A stretch of 55,730 bases of DNA from Lyngbya sp. CCAP 1446/10. Lineage in GTDB: Bacteria > Cyanobacteriota > Cyanobacteriia > Cyanobacteriales > Microcoleaceae. This document shows, piece by piece, positions 42,629 through 53,374 of the stretch. The translations under genes and the position numbers were made by a program. The notes under the pieces were generated by a model. The model searched no databases. It saw nothing but the letters and a program-made list of their open reading frames with translations, and was not told where the DNA came from. Each line of letters opens with the position of its first letter. The first letter of the stretch is position 1. The stretch covers positions 1-55,730 of the forward strand of contig NZ_JAIGNI010000038.1 in the NCBI RefSeq assembly GCF_026130175.1, read 5' to 3'.

Positions 42629-43366
42629 TTAATTTTTAATTGTTAGCAAGTTGACTAAACACGGAGCGATTTTAGAGAGGGGTAAAATCCAGTCTACTTC
42701 AACATTTGCGATCGCGGACGCCGGCATTGTCCGGCATAGAGCCGAAGCAGGTTCCTCCACAAATGTCAATCCTCCCTCAGCTTTAATTTTTGCCAGCCCT
42801 TCACTCCCATCAGAACTAGCTCCCGTTAAAATTATGCCGATAACTTTCTCCCCAAAGGCATCAGCAGCAGACTCAAACAGCACGTCGATAGAGGGCCGCG
42901 CGTGGCAGACAGGAGCATCAGTTGATAGTGCAAATGTAGGAGAAACGCGACTGAGGATTGGGGATTTTGAATTGTCGATTGGCTCCGCCGCCGCGCTCTC
43001 CCATGCTGTACCGTCGTTTTCATCAATGCTAAATTTCTCCATCCAGGGCAATTCTACGAGCAAGTGATAGTCAGCGGGAGCCAAGTAAATCCGGCCAGGG
43101 GCGATCGGCTCTTTGTCTTGAGCCTCCGTGATTTGGAGAGAGCTTTGCTGTTGTAAAAAATCCGTAAGGCTGTTGGGAGAACTCTTATGGCGGTGTTGGA
43201 CAATAACCACCGGTAAAGGAAAACTTTGTGGCAAATCTGCCAGCAGGACAGTTAGAGCCTCTAGCCCTCCCAAAGACGTGCCAACAACCACTATCTCAAA
43301 AATATTTTTATTTAATTTTGCGGTAGAGTTTGTCACTTCTTTCAACTGCTTCATAGTATTTTTCAT
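42629..43366 (-). CDS. cheB: CheB-type protein-glutamate methylesterase (no receiver domain)
   Basis: 245 residues of catalytic domain only. The triad is S31 in VVGTSLGGLEAL, H58 in VIVQHRHKS and D186 in LTGASSDGSEG. There is no N-terminal receiver, so activity must be controlled otherwise, perhaps by partner binding. An insert of about 38 residues (107-144) with FSIDENDGTAWESAAAEP and NSKSPILSRVSPT interrupts the segment that normally runs directly into FALSTDAPV. The start at 43366 overlaps the cheR end by 59 nt. Later starts (43354 or a GTG at 43336) are possible. Confidence 0.87.
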   Translation of the reverse strand: MKNTMKQLKEVTNSTAKLNKNIFEIVVVGTSLGGLEALTVLLADLPQSFPLPVVIVQHRHKSSPNSLTDFLQQQSSLQITEAQDKEPIAPGRIYLAPADYHLLVELPWMEKFSIDENDGTAWESAAAEPIDNSKSPILSRVSPTFALSTDAPVCHARPSIDVLFESAADAFGEKVIGIILTGASSDGSEGLAKIKAEGGLTFVEEPASALCRTMPASAIANVEVDWILPLSKIAPCLVNLLTIKN

Positions 43367-44135
43367 AAGGTGTAAAAGTTAGAGACTCCTGATGTCCTAA
43401 TCCTAAAATTCCAAACATTCCCAAGCTCTCATAAAAAAGTTTATGTACCCGTTCTTGAAGCTGTGAATTAAAATAAATCATCACATTGCGGCACACAATT
43501 ACATTAAATTCATTAAAAGAAGTATCTGTTGCTAAGTTGTGGTGAGCAAAGACCATGTTATCTTTAAGTGAAGACCCAAAAATAGCATTTTCATAGGCAG
43601 CAGTGTAATACTCAGAAAACGCTTTTTTGCCGCCTGCTTGGTGGTAGAGCTGCGTATATTCTTGCATTTGTTTCAAAGGGAATATACCAGCCTTTGCTGT
43701 TTTTAACACTAATTCGTTCATGTCAGTAGCGTAAATCCGACAGCGATCGTACAGCCCTTCTTCTTGCAGCAAGATTGCCATAGAATAGACTTCTTCTCCC
43801 GTTGAACATCCAGCGTGCCAAATCCGAATAAAAGGATAAGTACGAAGCATCGGCACTACTTTTTTTCGGAAACTAATGTAAAATTTAGGATCGCGAAACA
43901 TCGTAGTTACATTAACAGAAACATCCACCAAAAAACGCTCTAAACAGGCAGGATTGTGGAGTATTTTGTCCTGAAGTCCAGAGACCGTGGTGAGCCGTTC
44001 TGAGCGAATAGTGTTCCAAATGCGGCGCTTGATAGAGGCAAGGGCATAATTACGAAAATCAAATCCGTAATAGCGAAATATTCCCTCTAGTAGGAGTTGA
44101 ATTTCGATTGTTTCCAGTTCATGAGTTTCGGGCAT
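43308..44135 (-). CDS. cheR: CheR-type methyltransferase
   Basis: 275 residues. An N-terminal helical CheR domain (IEIQLLLEGIFRYYGFDFRN) is followed by the SAM-binding domain, with FRD at 80-82, IWHAGCSTGEEVYSMAI at about 105-121, YATDMNE and FNVIVCRNVMIYFN. There is no pentapeptide-binding or TPR extension. The enzyme methylates glutamates of chemoreceptors in classical systems, but no receptor gene is in the window. It pairs with the overlapping cheB, and both lie between two hybrid kinases. Confidence 0.9.
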   Translation of the reverse strand: MPETHELETIEIQLLLEGIFRYYGFDFRNYALASIKRRIWNTIRSERLTTVSGLQDKILHNPACLERFLVDVSVNVTTMFRDPKFYISFRKKVVPMLRTYPFIRIWHAGCSTGEEVYSMAILLQEEGLYDRCRIYATDMNELVLKTAKAGIFPLKQMQEYTQLYHQAGGKKAFSEYYTAAYENAIFGSSLKDNMVFAHHNLATDTSFNEFNVIVCRNVMIYFNSQLQERVHKLFYESLGMFGILGLGHQESLTFTPYEKYYEAVERSDKLYRKIK

Positions 44136-44160
44136 TAGTAATTAGTAATTGGTTATTGTT

Positions 44161-44386
44161 AGCTGTTGACTGTTAACTGTTAACTGTTGACTGCTGACTG
44201 CTGACTGTTAACTGTTAACTGTTAACTGTTAACTGTTGACTGCTGACTGTTAACTGTTAACTGTTAACTGCTGACTGTTAACTGTTAACTGTTGACTGCT
44301 GACTGTTGACAACTAACAACTGCCAACTGCCAACTGCCAACTGCCAACTGCCAACTGTCAACTGTCAACTGTCAACTGTCAACTGT
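44161..44386. repeat. Long STRR heptamer array, about 226 bp
   Basis: About 32 heptamers alternate between TGTTAAC, TGTTGAC, TGCTGAC, TGCCAAC and TGTCAAC. It starts about 25 bp upstream of the cheR start codon and ends 4 bp after the stop of the giant HAMP kinase, so it fills the whole space between two genes that look co-directional. It would be transcribed within any operon and could form structure. STRR heptamers are a known cyanobacterial repeat class. Confidence 0.9.
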
Positions 44387-44390
44387 TCCA

Positions 44391-47300
44391 TTACCGATAA
44401 AGCCAAACGCGCAGCAGCGAGAGCAATTGTTCCGTATCAACAGGCTTCGTGATGTAGTCAGACGCCCCAGCTTCGATACATTTTTCCCGATCGCCCTTCA
44501 TAGCTTTCGCAGTCAGAGCAATCATTGGCAGCGAACCGAATTGAGGCATCTTGCGAATTGCTTCCATTGTCTCGTAACCGTCCATTTCGGGCATCATCAC
44601 GTCCATCAACACAATATTTATGTCAGGCGTATTTTGCAACTGAGCAATACCCTCTCGGCCGTTTTCAGCAAACACAATTTGCATTAAATGGCGCTCCAGC
44701 ATACTCGTGAGGGCGAAGATATTCCGCACGTCATCGTCAACAATCAAGACTTTTTTGCCCGCGAGTGTCGAATCTGTTTGATATAACTGTTCTAGCATTT
44801 GGCGCTTAGGTTCCGGCAAATTTGCTTGAACTCGGTGCAAGAACAAAGCAGTTTCATCCAACAGGCGCTCTGGCGATCGCACATCTTTAATAATTATTGT
44901 TTCCGCCATGCGCTTAAGTTGAGTTTCTTCAGTTCTCGTCAACTCTTTGCCCGTATAAATAATAATCGGCAAACTTTTCAAACTCGGCTCTTGCTTGATC
45001 TGCTCGATCAGTTCAAAACCAGTCATATCGGGCAGTCCCAAATCGAGCACAATGCAGTCAAAATGCCCCGTCTTCAAAATTTCTAGCGCCTCTGCACCGC
45101 TACCCACAGCCGTCGTTGAAACATCGTGATTGCCGATTAAATCCACAATGCTAAGACGTTGCGTTTCGTTATCTTCGACAACTAGCAAATTTTTCACGGG
45201 GCGCTCCACAAAACCCTTAATATCAGTCAAAGCTTTGCTCAAAGCCTCATGACTGACAGGCTTTTGTAAATACGCGATCGCCCCTAACTGCAAACTGCGC
45301 TGCCGCCCTTCTTCAACTGATACAATGTGAACCGGAATGTGGCGCGTAGTCGCGTCGTGCTTCAGGCGATCGAGCACAGTCCAGCCATCCATCACAGGCA
45401 AATTTAGATCCAGCATAATCGCCGTTGGCTTGAACTCTCGCGCCATCGCCAAACCGATATCGCTCCGCAACGCAACCAAAGCTTTAAAACCCTGTTCCTG
45501 CGCCATATCCACCAGAATCCGAGCAAAATTGACATCATCCTCGATAATCAAAAGGATGCGATCGCCACTCTCAATATTTTCTCGGTCATCAGATATTGTA
45601 ACCGACGGATAAGGCGCGACCGGCAAATGGAAATTCGGCGAAGGAACTGTCCCAGAAACACCCGGCGACAACTGCGCCGTTTGGTTGTAGGTTCCCGAAT
45701 CGCGATCGTTCATTATTTCCGATTCTTGGTAAGTTTGCGGCAGATAAAGCGTGAATTTACTACCCTCACCAGCGCGACTCGTCAACTTAATTTCTCCCCC
45801 TAACAGATTAGCAATTTCTCTACTAATAGACAAACCCAAACCAGTGCCCCCGTATTTCCGGCTAGTGCTACCATCAGCTTGTTGGAAAGCCTCAAAAATA
45901 ACCCTGTGTTTGTCATCAGAAATCCCAATCCCCGTATCGCTAACCGAGAAAGCCAAAACAGTAGCAGAACTCGTTAAAGCTTCAATCTCTAAACTCCACC
46001 CTTCCCGCACTACTTCGACACCCAACTTCACCTCACCCCGCTCAGTAAACTTAAAAGCATTAGAGAGAAGATTCTTCAAAACTTGTTGCAGCCGTTTAGC
46101 ATCAGTATAGATACCTTTTGGCAACGCAGCCTCAAGCTCTATTTTAAAACTCAACTTCTTATCCAGAGCGATTTGGCGGAAAGTTCGATCCAAATGCTCT
46201 CGCAAATCCCCAAACAAAACTTGCTCAATATCCACCGACATCGTGCCCGATTCAATTTTAGCAAGATCCAAAATGTCATTAATCAGTTCTAACAAATCAG
46301 TTCCCGCCGAATAAATAGTGCGCGTGTATTCAACTTGCTTAGAACTCAAATTGCCGTCAGGATTATCTGAAAGCAATCGAGCCAAAATCAACAGCGAATT
46401 CAGCGGAGTTCGCAACTCGTGAGACATATTTGCCAGAAACTCCGACTTATACTTAGAAGTTAGAGCCAACTGTTCGGCTCTTTCTTCCAGCAACGCCCTC
46501 GCCTGTTCGATATCTCGATTTTTCCGCTCAACTTCCTTATTTTGCAGCGCCAACAATTCAGCTTGTTCTTCTAATTCTTCATTCGTTTGTTGCAACTCAT
46601 CCTGCTGATTTTTCAACAATTCCTCAGATGCGCGGAGCGACTGCGCCTGTTCTTCGAGACGCTTGTTAGTTTGCGTTAGTTCCCTTTGCTGATTTTGCAA
46701 CTCTTCTGTCAAAGACTGCGACTGTTTTAATAAGTCTTCCGTCCGCATACTCGCCCCAATTGTATTTAGAACAATCGCGATACTTTCTGTAAGTTGGTCG
46801 AGAAATGTCAAATGTATTTCGCTGAAGCGGCGGAACGAAGCTAACTCAATTACTGCCGTCACTTGTCCCTCAAACAGTACGGGTAAAACCACGACATTCA
46901 GCGGCGCAGATTCTCCCAGCCCCGAACTAATTTTAACGTAATTGTCCGGTACTTCCGTCAACAGGATTCGTTCTTTTTCCAGGGCGCACTGTCCGACCAA
47001 ACCTTCACCTAAACTGAATCTATTTCCTAGATGCTTGCGTTCCCGGTAGGCGTAGGTACTTAACAGTTTGAGAAACGGATCGTGATCTATAGATTCCATC
47101 ATAAAAAAGACACCGTGCTGAGCCGAAACCAGCGGAGTCAATTCAGAAAGAATCAGTTTAGAAACAGTTTCTAAATCCCGCTGACCTTGTAGCATTCGAG
47201 TGAACTTAGCCAGGTTTGTTTTAAGCCAATCTTGCTCAGTATTTTTATGCGTTGTCTCCCGGAGATTGACAATCATCTGGTTGAGATTATCTTTGACAAT

Positions 47301-50204
47301 GGCAACTTCTCCTTCAGTAGCGACGGAAATTGACCTCGTTAAATCGCCTCTAGTAACAGCAATTGCCACTTCGGCGATCGCCCGCAACTGAGTAGTCAAA
47401 TTCGCCGCCAATTCATTCACATTGTCCGTCAAATCTCGCCACGTCCCCGCCGCCCCCGGAACCTTCGCCTGACCACCCAATTTCCCTTCAATTCCAACTT
47501 CCCGCGCCACCGTAGTAACTTGATCGGAAAACGTCGCCAGCGTATCGATCATCTCGTTAATCGTATCAGCCAGAGTCGCAATTTCTCCCTTAGCTTCCAG
47601 AATTAATTTACGCTTCAAATCGCCATTCGCCACCGCCGTCACAACTTTAGCAATACCCCGCACTTGCGCCGTCAAATTCTCCGCCATCGAGTTTACATTG
47701 TCGGTTAAATCTTTCCAAGTCCCCGCAACTCCTTTCACCTCAGCTTGACCGCCCAATTTACCCTCAGTTCCCACCTCCCGCGCCACCCGCGTCACTTCAG
47801 AAGCGAAGGAATTAAGCTGATCAACCATCACATTAATAGTATCTTTCAACTCCAGAATTTCGCCTTTAACATCAACGGTAATTTTCTTAGACAAATCTCC
47901 ATTTGCTACCGCCTTCGTCACTTCCGCAATATTCCGCACCTGCGCCGTCAAATTCCCCGCCATCAAGTTAACTGAATCTGTTAAATCTTTCCAAGTTCCG
48001 CCTACCCCGCGCACGTAAGCTTGCACCCCTAATTTGCCTTCGGTTCCTACTTCCCTAGCAACTCTGGTTACTTCTGATGAGAAGGAACTCAACTGATCCA
48101 CCATGATGTTAATCGTGTTTTTCAGTTCAAGAATTTCGCCCTTAACATCAACGGTAATTTTCTTGGATAAATCCCCATTAGCCACAGCAGTTGTCACTTC
48201 AGCAATGTTGCGGACTTGTGCTGTTAAATTCCCGGCCATCGAGTTAACAGAATCCGTTAAATCTTTCCAGGTTCCGGCAACTCCTTTTACCTCAGCTTGT
48301 ACGCCTAATTTGCCTTCTGTTCCTACTTCCCTCGCAACCCGAGTTACTTCTGAAGCGAAGGAATTTAACTGATCAACCATCGTGTTGACAGTGTTTTTTA
48401 ACTCTAGGATTTCACCTTTAACATCTACAGTAATTTTTTTAGATAAATCGCCATTTGCTACAGCAGTCGTCACCGCCGCAATATTCCGCACTTGCGCCGT
48501 CAAACTGCCGGCCATAAAGTTAACACTATCCGTTAAATCCTTCCAGGTTCCTGCTACGCCTCTGACATCCGCTTGACCGCCGAGTTTACCTTCCGACCCC
48601 ACTTCCCTCGCCACCCGCGTTACTTCTGAGGCGAAGGAATTAAGTTGATCCACCATCACGTTAATGGTGTTTTTTAGTTCTAAAATTTCGCCTTTAACCT
48701 GTACCGTAATTTTCTTAGATAAGTCACCGTTAGCAACAGCAGTCGTCACATCAGCAATGTTGCGGACTTGTGCTGTTAAATTGTTGGCCATCGAGTTAAC
48801 TGAATCCGTTAAATCTTTCCAGGTTCCTGCTACTCCCTGCACTTCTGCTTGTACGCCTAATTTCCCTTCGGTTCCTACTTCCCGCGCCACCCTAGTTACT
48901 TCTGATACGAAGGAATTTAACTGGTCAACCATCGTGTTGACGGTATTTTTTAACTCCAGAATTTCCCCTTTAACATCTACGGTAATTTTCTTAGATAAAT
49001 CGCCCTTGGCCACAGCGGTTGTCACATCAGCAATGTTGCGGACTTGTGATGTCAAACTGCCGGCCATGAAGTTAACGCTATCAGTTAAATCTTTCCAAGT
49101 TCCCGCAACTCCTTTAACTTCTGCTTGACCGCCTAGTTTGCCTTCGGAACCAACTTCTCTCGCAACTCTGGTTACTTCTGAGGCGAAGGAATTCAACTGA
49201 TCCACCATAATGTTAATCGTGTTTTTCAGTTCGAGAATTTCCCCTTTAACATCTACGGTAATTTTCTTGGATAAATCGCCATTGGCTACAGCGGTTGTTA
49301 CTTCGGCAATGTTGCGGACTTGGGCTGTTAAATTCCCGGCCATTGAGTTAACAGAATCTGTTAAATCTTTCCAGGTTCCTGCAACTCCTCTGACTTCTGC
49401 TTGTACGCCTAATTTCCCTTCGGTTCCTACTTCTCTAGCAACTCTGGTTACTTCTGATGAGAAGGAACTCAACTGATCCACCATGACGTTAATCGTGTTT
49501 TTCAGTTCGAGAATTTCCCCTTTAACATCTACGGTAATTTTCTTGGATAAATCGCCATTGGCTACAGCGGTTGTCACTTCGGCAATGTTGCGGACTTGGG
49601 CTGTTAAATTCCCGGCCATTGAGTTAACAGAATCTGTTAAATCTTTCCAGGTTCCTGCTACTCCTTCCACTTCTGCTTGTACGCCTAATTGGCCTTCGGT
49701 TCCTACTTCTCTAGCAACTCTGGTTACTTCTGAGGCGAAGGAACTCAATTGGTCTACCATTGTGTTGACAATTTTGGCTGTTTGGAGGAATTCTCCTTTG
49801 AGTGGTCTGTCTTCTATTTCTAGGGGGATGGTTTGCGATAAATCTCCTTTTGCTACGGCCCGAATTACTCTGGCGGTTTCTGAGGTTGGTTGCACTAAAT
49901 CTGTAATTAGGGTATTGACAGAATTGACGCTAGCTGCCCAGGAACCTTCAACGTTGCCGATGGTGGCGCGCTGGGCGATTTTGCCTTCTTTCCCGACAAC
50001 TGTGCCGATGCGATCGAGTTCGGCGGCCATTCTCTGATTGAGCTCGATAATATCGTTAAGTTCGTCAGCAATTTTCCCGGCTAGACCGGTCTGGTCTATG
50101 GGCATCCTCACTGAAAAGTCCCCTTTTTTGACAGCTACTAAGGTTCTGAGTAACTGTTTGGCATAAACATTATTGGGATTGGCTGTGAGCTGTGCAGTTG
50201 ACAT
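44391..50204 (-). CDS. Giant HAMP-array hybrid histidine kinase (11 HAMP units, GAF, kinase, three receivers)
   Basis: 1937 residues with no membrane helix, so cytosolic. Residues 1 to about 1000 are eleven HAMP-like units of 92 residues. Units 1, 2, 10 and 11 are divergent. Units 3-9 are nearly alike ([20 protein letters not shown], then [24 protein letters not shown]). A GAF domain lies at about 1005-1150, a glutamine-rich coiled coil at about 1155-1250, the HisKA box [12 protein letters not shown] near 1255, and the HATPase ([26 protein letters not shown]) to about 1490. Three receivers start near 1548, 1670 and 1815. The first ([10 protein letters not shown]), second ([10 protein letters not shown]) and third ([10 protein letters not shown]) all keep the phosphoacceptor. 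The layout recalls fungal group III osmosensing kinases. It is first in the cluster with cheR and cheB. Confidence 0.93.
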   Translation of the reverse strand: MSTAQLTANPNNVYAKQLLRTLVAVKKGDFSVRMPIDQTGLAGKIADELNDIIELNQRMAAELDRIGTVVGKEGKIAQRATIGNVEGSWAASVNSVNTLITDLVQPTSETARVIRAVAKGDLSQTIPLEIEDRPLKGEFLQTAKIVNTMVDQLSSFASEVTRVAREVGTEGQLGVQAEVEGVAGTWKDLTDSVNSMAGNLTAQVRNIAEVTTAVANGDLSKKITVDVKGEILELKNTINVMVDQLSSFSSEVTRVAREVGTEGKLGVQAEVRGVAGTWKDLTDSVNSMAGNLTAQVRNIAEVTTAVANGDLSKKITVDVKGEILELKNTINIMVDQLNSFASEVTRVAREVGSEGKLGGQAEVKGVAGTWKDLTDSVNFMAGSLTSQVRNIADVTTAVAKGDLSKKITVDVKGEILELKNTVNTMVDQLNSFVSEVTRVAREVGTEGKLGVQAEVQGVAGTWKDLTDSVNSMANNLTAQVRNIADVTTAVANGDLSKKITVQVKGEILELKNTINVMVDQLNSFASEVTRVAREVGSEGKLGGQADVRGVAGTWKDLTDSVNFMAGSLTAQVRNIAAVTTAVANGDLSKKITVDVKGEILELKNTVNTMVDQLNSFASEVTRVAREVGTEGKLGVQAEVKGVAGTWKDLTDSVNSMAGNLTAQVRNIAEVTTAVANGDLSKKITVDVKGEILELKNTINIMVDQLSSFSSEVTRVAREVGTEGKLGVQAYVRGVGGTWKDLTDSVNLMAGNLTAQVRNIAEVTKAVANGDLSKKITVDVKGEILELKDTINVMVDQLNSFASEVTRVAREVGTEGKLGGQAEVKGVAGTWKDLTDNVNSMAENLTAQVRGIAKVVTAVANGDLKRKLILEAKGEIATLADTINEMIDTLATFSDQVTTVAREVGIEGKLGGQAKVPGAAGTWRDLTDNVNELAANLTTQLRAIAEVAIAVTRGDLTRSISVATEGEVAIVKDNLNQMIVNLRETTHKNTEQDWLKTNLAKFTRMLQGQRDLETVSKLILSELTPLVSAQHGVFFMMESIDHDPFLKLLSTYAYRERKHLGNRFSLGEGLVGQCALEKERILLTEVPDNYVKISSGLGESAPLNVVVLPVLFEGQVTAVIELASFRRFSEIHLTFLDQLTESIAIVLNTIGASMRTEDLLKQSQSLTEELQNQQRELTQTNKRLEEQAQSLRASEELLKNQQDELQQTNEELEEQAELLALQNKEVERKNRDIEQARALLEERAEQLALTSKYKSEFLANMSHELRTPLNSLLILARLLSDNPDGNLSSKQVEYTRTIYSAGTDLLELINDILDLAKIESGTMSVDIEQVLFGDLREHLDRTFRQIALDKKLSFKIELEAALPKGIYTDAKRLQQVLKNLLSNAFKFTERGEVKLGVEVVREGWSLEIEALTSSATVLAFSVSDTGIGISDDKHRVIFEAFQQADGSTSRKYGGTGLGLSISREIANLLGGEIKLTSRAGEGSKFTLYLPQTYQESEIMNDRDSGTYNQTAQLSPGVSGTVPSPNFHLPVAPYPSVTISDDRENIESGDRILLIIEDDVNFARILVDMAQEQGFKALVALRSDIGLAMAREFKPTAIMLDLNLPVMDGWTVLDRLKHDATTRHIPVHIVSVEEGRQRSLQLGAIAYLQKPVSHEALSKALTDIKGFVERPVKNLLVVEDNETQRLSIVDLIGNHDVSTTAVGSGAEALEILKTGHFDCIVLDLGLPDMTGFELIEQIKQEPSLKSLPIIIYTGKELTRTEETQLKRMAETIIIKDVRSPERLLDETALFLHRVQANLPEPKRQMLEQLYQTDSTLAGKKVLIVDDDVRNIFALTSMLERHLMQIVFAENGREGIAQLQNTPDINIVLMDVMMPEMDGYETMEAIRKMPQFGSLPMIALTAKAMKGDREKCIEAGASDYITKPVDTEQLLSLLRVWLYR

Positions 50205-50396
50205 GACCGTTACCTTTGACGAGTTTGAAGGGGAAGGGGGGAATATTTTTGGGGATTATTGATATTATCCGACTAAAGCAGTGTCTGATTGGTTCTATCG
50301 AAAGATGGATGACAAATTGCTGTTGGTTGAATATTCACTTATTGGTTATTTTATACTGTTAACAGGCTCTTCTTGGTAACGAGTTAATTGTGGGGT

Positions 50397-50485
50397 GTCA
50401 GGAACAGGCCCGAAAGCCTGTTCCACCCTGTTCCACAAAGAGTGAATTTTATTGTGCGGCGGGCAGGATGTCCGCCCTACAGATT
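50397..50485. repeat. Dispersed GCCTGTTCC and GGGCAGGATGTCCGCCC palindromes
   Basis: GGAACAGGCCCGAAAGCCTG (about 50400-50419) is a hairpin, and a second short palindrome GGCGGGCAGGATGTCCGCCC (about 50459-50478) follows. They lie just downstream of the FAD oxidoreductase stop and may end its transcript. The remaining gap (to 50204) is the promoter of the HAMP kinase. Confidence 0.7.
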
Positions 50486-50496
50486 ACCAACTGCGA

Positions 50497-52596
50497 TTAT
50501 TTCCAATTTTGCCACGAACTATTGAAAATAGAAGTACCTGGAAAGGCGATCGGATTCTTGTCTTGCTGCAACCGCAACTGTAACGCCTCCAAATTCGGCT
50601 CGCGGGATGGTAATTCGTCCACCAATTCATAGGGTAAAATCCCATTTTCTAGGGAAAAAGCAGCCGTAACACCCGCAGCAGCCCCAGCAGACCATTCAAA
50701 AGAATGCACTCGATAAGCAGCCGCCGCCGTGTGGCTAACAGCAATACTTTTACCCGCCACTAACATATTGTCAATCCTCTGAGGAATCATTGCCCGCAGC
50801 GGAATTTGGAACGGATAAGCTTGTCCTTGACCTTTGCGAGTGCCTTCGCGTTCGGTGTTTCCCGGTGCTTCCGGCGGGCTGTTGGTCATGCAGGGGTGAA
50901 AGTCGATCGCGTAATGACCGATACCCACACTATCAGGATAAATCCGGGCGCGCGATCGCGATTTAGTCTCCTCAACAGTCTGACTTCCCACAGCCAAAGC
51001 CGGCGCGTTCAAACCACCCACAGCCAACCACAAATCTCGGTACTCTTCCTTCGACAAATTCTCGCGGTAAAAATCCGTCTTAAAATCAGTCCGAGACATA
51101 TCAACTTCCCACACCGTAAAACCTTGAGGCTGAGTCAAAGTCGGCCGTCCAATAATCCGCCGACCTTCCCGCATATAAGGATATTTAGAAAGTCCGTGCA
51201 CCGTCCCCATCGGCGAATCCAATCCGCTCAACAAACGATTGTTTGGATAAGGTTTTTTCACTCCATTACCTAATTGCGAGTCAGTAGTTCCTGCTACCAA
51301 CCAGTAGAAATATCCTTGAGCATTTTCTTCGCCGCGGCGCAAAGTTTCCGTTCGCAAACCACCCATCCATGCGCCCGGTTGCAGTTGACCGTTAGCCTCC
51401 AATTGCGCGCGAGAATAAATTAAATTATCCTCAGCAGAACCGGGGCGGTAGTCATTCCCCCAAGTCCAGTTTTGCATGGAAATATCCCCAGGATAAATCG
51501 GGAATTTCTTGGGATCGGAAGGGCGCGGCTCATCCGGTCTCATGGTTTTAATTTGGCGATAGCTGAAAACTAGCGGAAAGCTGGCTAATCTCGCCAGTTC
51601 GTAACTGTAGTAAGGAGCGTATTGTTGATAAAAAGACGGCTGTTGATGCTGCTGCGGTTCCTTTGTTGCTTGCATCGCAAAGGTGTAGGTAAAACCTTGG
51701 GTGCAGTAAGGGTCGCCGGTTGGGCTGGCGGAGGAAGGTTCGAGAGGTGAACGCGGGTCAATTCCGAGGCGGTAGGGAACATCGGCAAGTCCGATTAATT
51801 CGCCTGTTTCAGTCGCATCTACCACGAACCAATCTGCACCTCTAGGTTTTGATTTTGACTGGTTGGGTGGTTTGGAAGTGAACCGAATAATAGTTTTGTT
51901 AAATCGCGCCGAGTTTTCGTAGCGATAGGCATCTTCGATGGTTTTAGACAGGGTTTCGGTGTTGATGGGCGGGGTGTTGGCGGCTGGTTTGTGTTGAATG
52001 GCGATCGCACTTTTAATTTGTTGTCCGCCAACTGCATTCCCCGCCACCGCCGGAGTAATTGCTAATTCTTTAATCACGGTATTCGGAAACCATTTCAGCT
52101 TCCCTTTGCCTGTTTGAGCCGCATTTTGCAAAATGTCAGATAGAATTTTGTGGCCGTCGTAGGGCATGAAACAGGAATAGCTAACCCAACAGCCGCCGGG
52201 ATTTAGCCTCCCGTAATGTTCTTTGATTCGCCGCCGCAATTCTAGGTAGCCGCGGGGGTAAAATAAGAGCGATCGCTGAGTTTCTCTTTCATCAAGTGCG
52301 GAAGTTCCCTGGGAGGAAATTTGACCGCCTAACCAGTCAGTAATTTCCGTGATACAAACGGTGCGCCCCGCCAGCAAACCTTCGTAAGCGGTAGCAGCAC
52401 CTGCAAGCCCGCCGCCTGCTACGAGAATGTCGCAAGTTTCCTCTTTGTCGGGATTGCGCACAGGTGCGGCCAAGGCTGGGGTAATAGCCGAGAGGGAGGC
52501 AATTAGACTGAGGGTGAAGGTGAAGAGCGATCGACCTTTGAGCGAAAATAGATACCGTCGCAGTTTCATCGGAGACTGTGGAATTAATTTTGACAT
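50497..52596 (-). CDS. Exported FAD-dependent oxidoreductase
   Basis: About 699 residues from the ATG at 52596. A TTG two codons earlier and an ATG at 52569 are alternatives. An N-terminal hydrophobic signal (LFTFTLSLIASLSAITPALA) precedes a dinucleotide-binding motif CDILVAGGGLAGAATAYEG. Later FAD-contact segments include DWFVVDATETGELIGLADVP and NMLVAGKSIAVSHTAAAAYR. The layout matches the FAD_oxidored family, whose substrates are mostly unknown. Export makes it likely to act in the periplasm. There is no twin-arginine motif, so loading of FAD must follow Sec export unless RR in MKLRRYLF is used. Downstream hairpins follow. Confidence 0.85.
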   Translation of the reverse strand: MSKLIPQSPMKLRRYLFSLKGRSLFTFTLSLIASLSAITPALAAPVRNPDKEETCDILVAGGGLAGAATAYEGLLAGRTVCITEITDWLGGQISSQGTSALDERETQRSLLFYPRGYLELRRRIKEHYGRLNPGGCWVSYSCFMPYDGHKILSDILQNAAQTGKGKLKWFPNTVIKELAITPAVAGNAVGGQQIKSAIAIQHKPAANTPPINTETLSKTIEDAYRYENSARFNKTIIRFTSKPPNQSKSKPRGADWFVVDATETGELIGLADVPYRLGIDPRSPLEPSSASPTGDPYCTQGFTYTFAMQATKEPQQHQQPSFYQQYAPYYSYELARLASFPLVFSYRQIKTMRPDEPRPSDPKKFPIYPGDISMQNWTWGNDYRPGSAEDNLIYSRAQLEANGQLQPGAWMGGLRTETLRRGEENAQGYFYWLVAGTTDSQLGNGVKKPYPNNRLLSGLDSPMGTVHGLSKYPYMREGRRIIGRPTLTQPQGFTVWEVDMSRTDFKTDFYRENLSKEEYRDLWLAVGGLNAPALAVGSQTVEETKSRSRARIYPDSVGIGHYAIDFHPCMTNSPPEAPGNTEREGTRKGQGQAYPFQIPLRAMIPQRIDNMLVAGKSIAVSHTAAAAYRVHSFEWSAGAAAGVTAAFSLENGILPYELVDELPSREPNLEALQLRLQQDKNPIAFPGTSIFNSSWQNWK

Positions 52597-52729
52597 CAGC
52601 AAAAAACACTCATCGCATTTAAATGTTTATTTTGCACTATACTGGTATTTCGCGGTACAGTCAGGGCAAACTTTTTTATATAAGAGGCATTAATAGCAGT
52701 GACAACTATTGAATAGCCGAATCAACTTT

Positions 52730-53242
52730 ATGCTAAAAATCGTCAATTTTTTTAAGTCATTGATTCCCTTTGAGGATTTAACAATTATCACCAGTTTAAC
52801 TTTTTTGGAAGTTTTGAACAGGTTGGACGAAGTTGTGACTCCTCCCAAACTTTTTAGAATAACTCTACCCTTCGGCGCGCCACCTGCCAAACCTTATGAA
52901 GGAACAATCTCTGGCAATACCTTCAAAATCAGTCGCATCATCACTGGCCGCAATTCATTTTTGCCAATTATCGAAGGATATATCCATTCTCAACCGTTTG
53001 GTTGTTCCATCAAAATTAGGATGAGTTTACATAAAATAGTCCTAGCATTTATGATGCTTTGGCTGTGGACAACTGGCAGTATTGGAATGTTTGCTTTATT
53101 TGCTTGGTTCGTAGAACCCTCCGTGGGGCCAATATTTTTACTGATATTAGGAATGTTTATTTTTGCCTGGGTTGTGTGCTTGATTCCCTTTAAAATCGAA
53201 GCTAAATCAGCTATAAAATTTTTATCTATCCTCTTAACATAA
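52730..53242 (+). CDS. Membrane protein of unknown function, two helices near the C-terminus
   Basis: 170 residues from the ATG at 52730. A TTG at 52709 would add seven. The N-terminal half is soluble (VVTPPKLFRITLPFGAPP, SGNTFKISRII, FLPIIEGYI). Two membrane helices follow (about IVLAFMMLWLWTTGSIGMFA and PIFLLILGMFIFAWVVCLIP). I recognise no family, though the pattern reminds me of conserved hypothetical proteins of cyanobacteria. No strong ribosome site is seen. Context is a repeat-rich gap on each side. Confidence 0.65.
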   Translation: MLKIVNFFKSLIPFEDLTIITSLTFLEVLNRLDEVVTPPKLFRITLPFGAPPAKPYEGTISGNTFKISRIITGRNSFLPIIEGYIHSQPFGCSIKIRMSLHKIVLAFMMLWLWTTGSIGMFALFAWFVEPSVGPIFLLILGMFIFAWVVCLIPFKIEAKSAIKFLSILLT

Positions 53243-53251
53243 AGATCAGAC

Positions 53252-53310
53252 GTACGGTTGAAACCGCGTCTATACAAACTCTCACCTGCCTCCGCAGGTT
53301 GAAGAGTGTA
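53252..53310. repeat. GGTTGAAACCGCGTCTA dispersed repeat
   Basis: CGGTTGAAACCGCGTCTATA followed by CACCTGCCTCCGCAGGTTGA. This is the reverse orientation of the 38-bp unit at 12270-12379. A close copy is at 55267-55318. In both places it lies directly after a stop codon, so a terminator or processed 3' hairpin is likely. Confidence 0.8.
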
Positions 53311-53374
53311 AAATTAAAAACAATCTGGGTTCATCGGCATTAATTCGCGGTAAAAAAACATCAAATTTCCGGCA

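Noticed and set aside
44161..44386. Possible CRISPR array
   Set aside because: The repeat unit is 7 bp and contiguous, with no spacers. It is an STRR tract.
49483..50037. 184-residue plus-strand frame, one of several long frames opposite the HAMP gene
   Set aside because: These frames are shadows of the 276-bp HAMP repeats and repeat with the same period. They have no ribosome sites.
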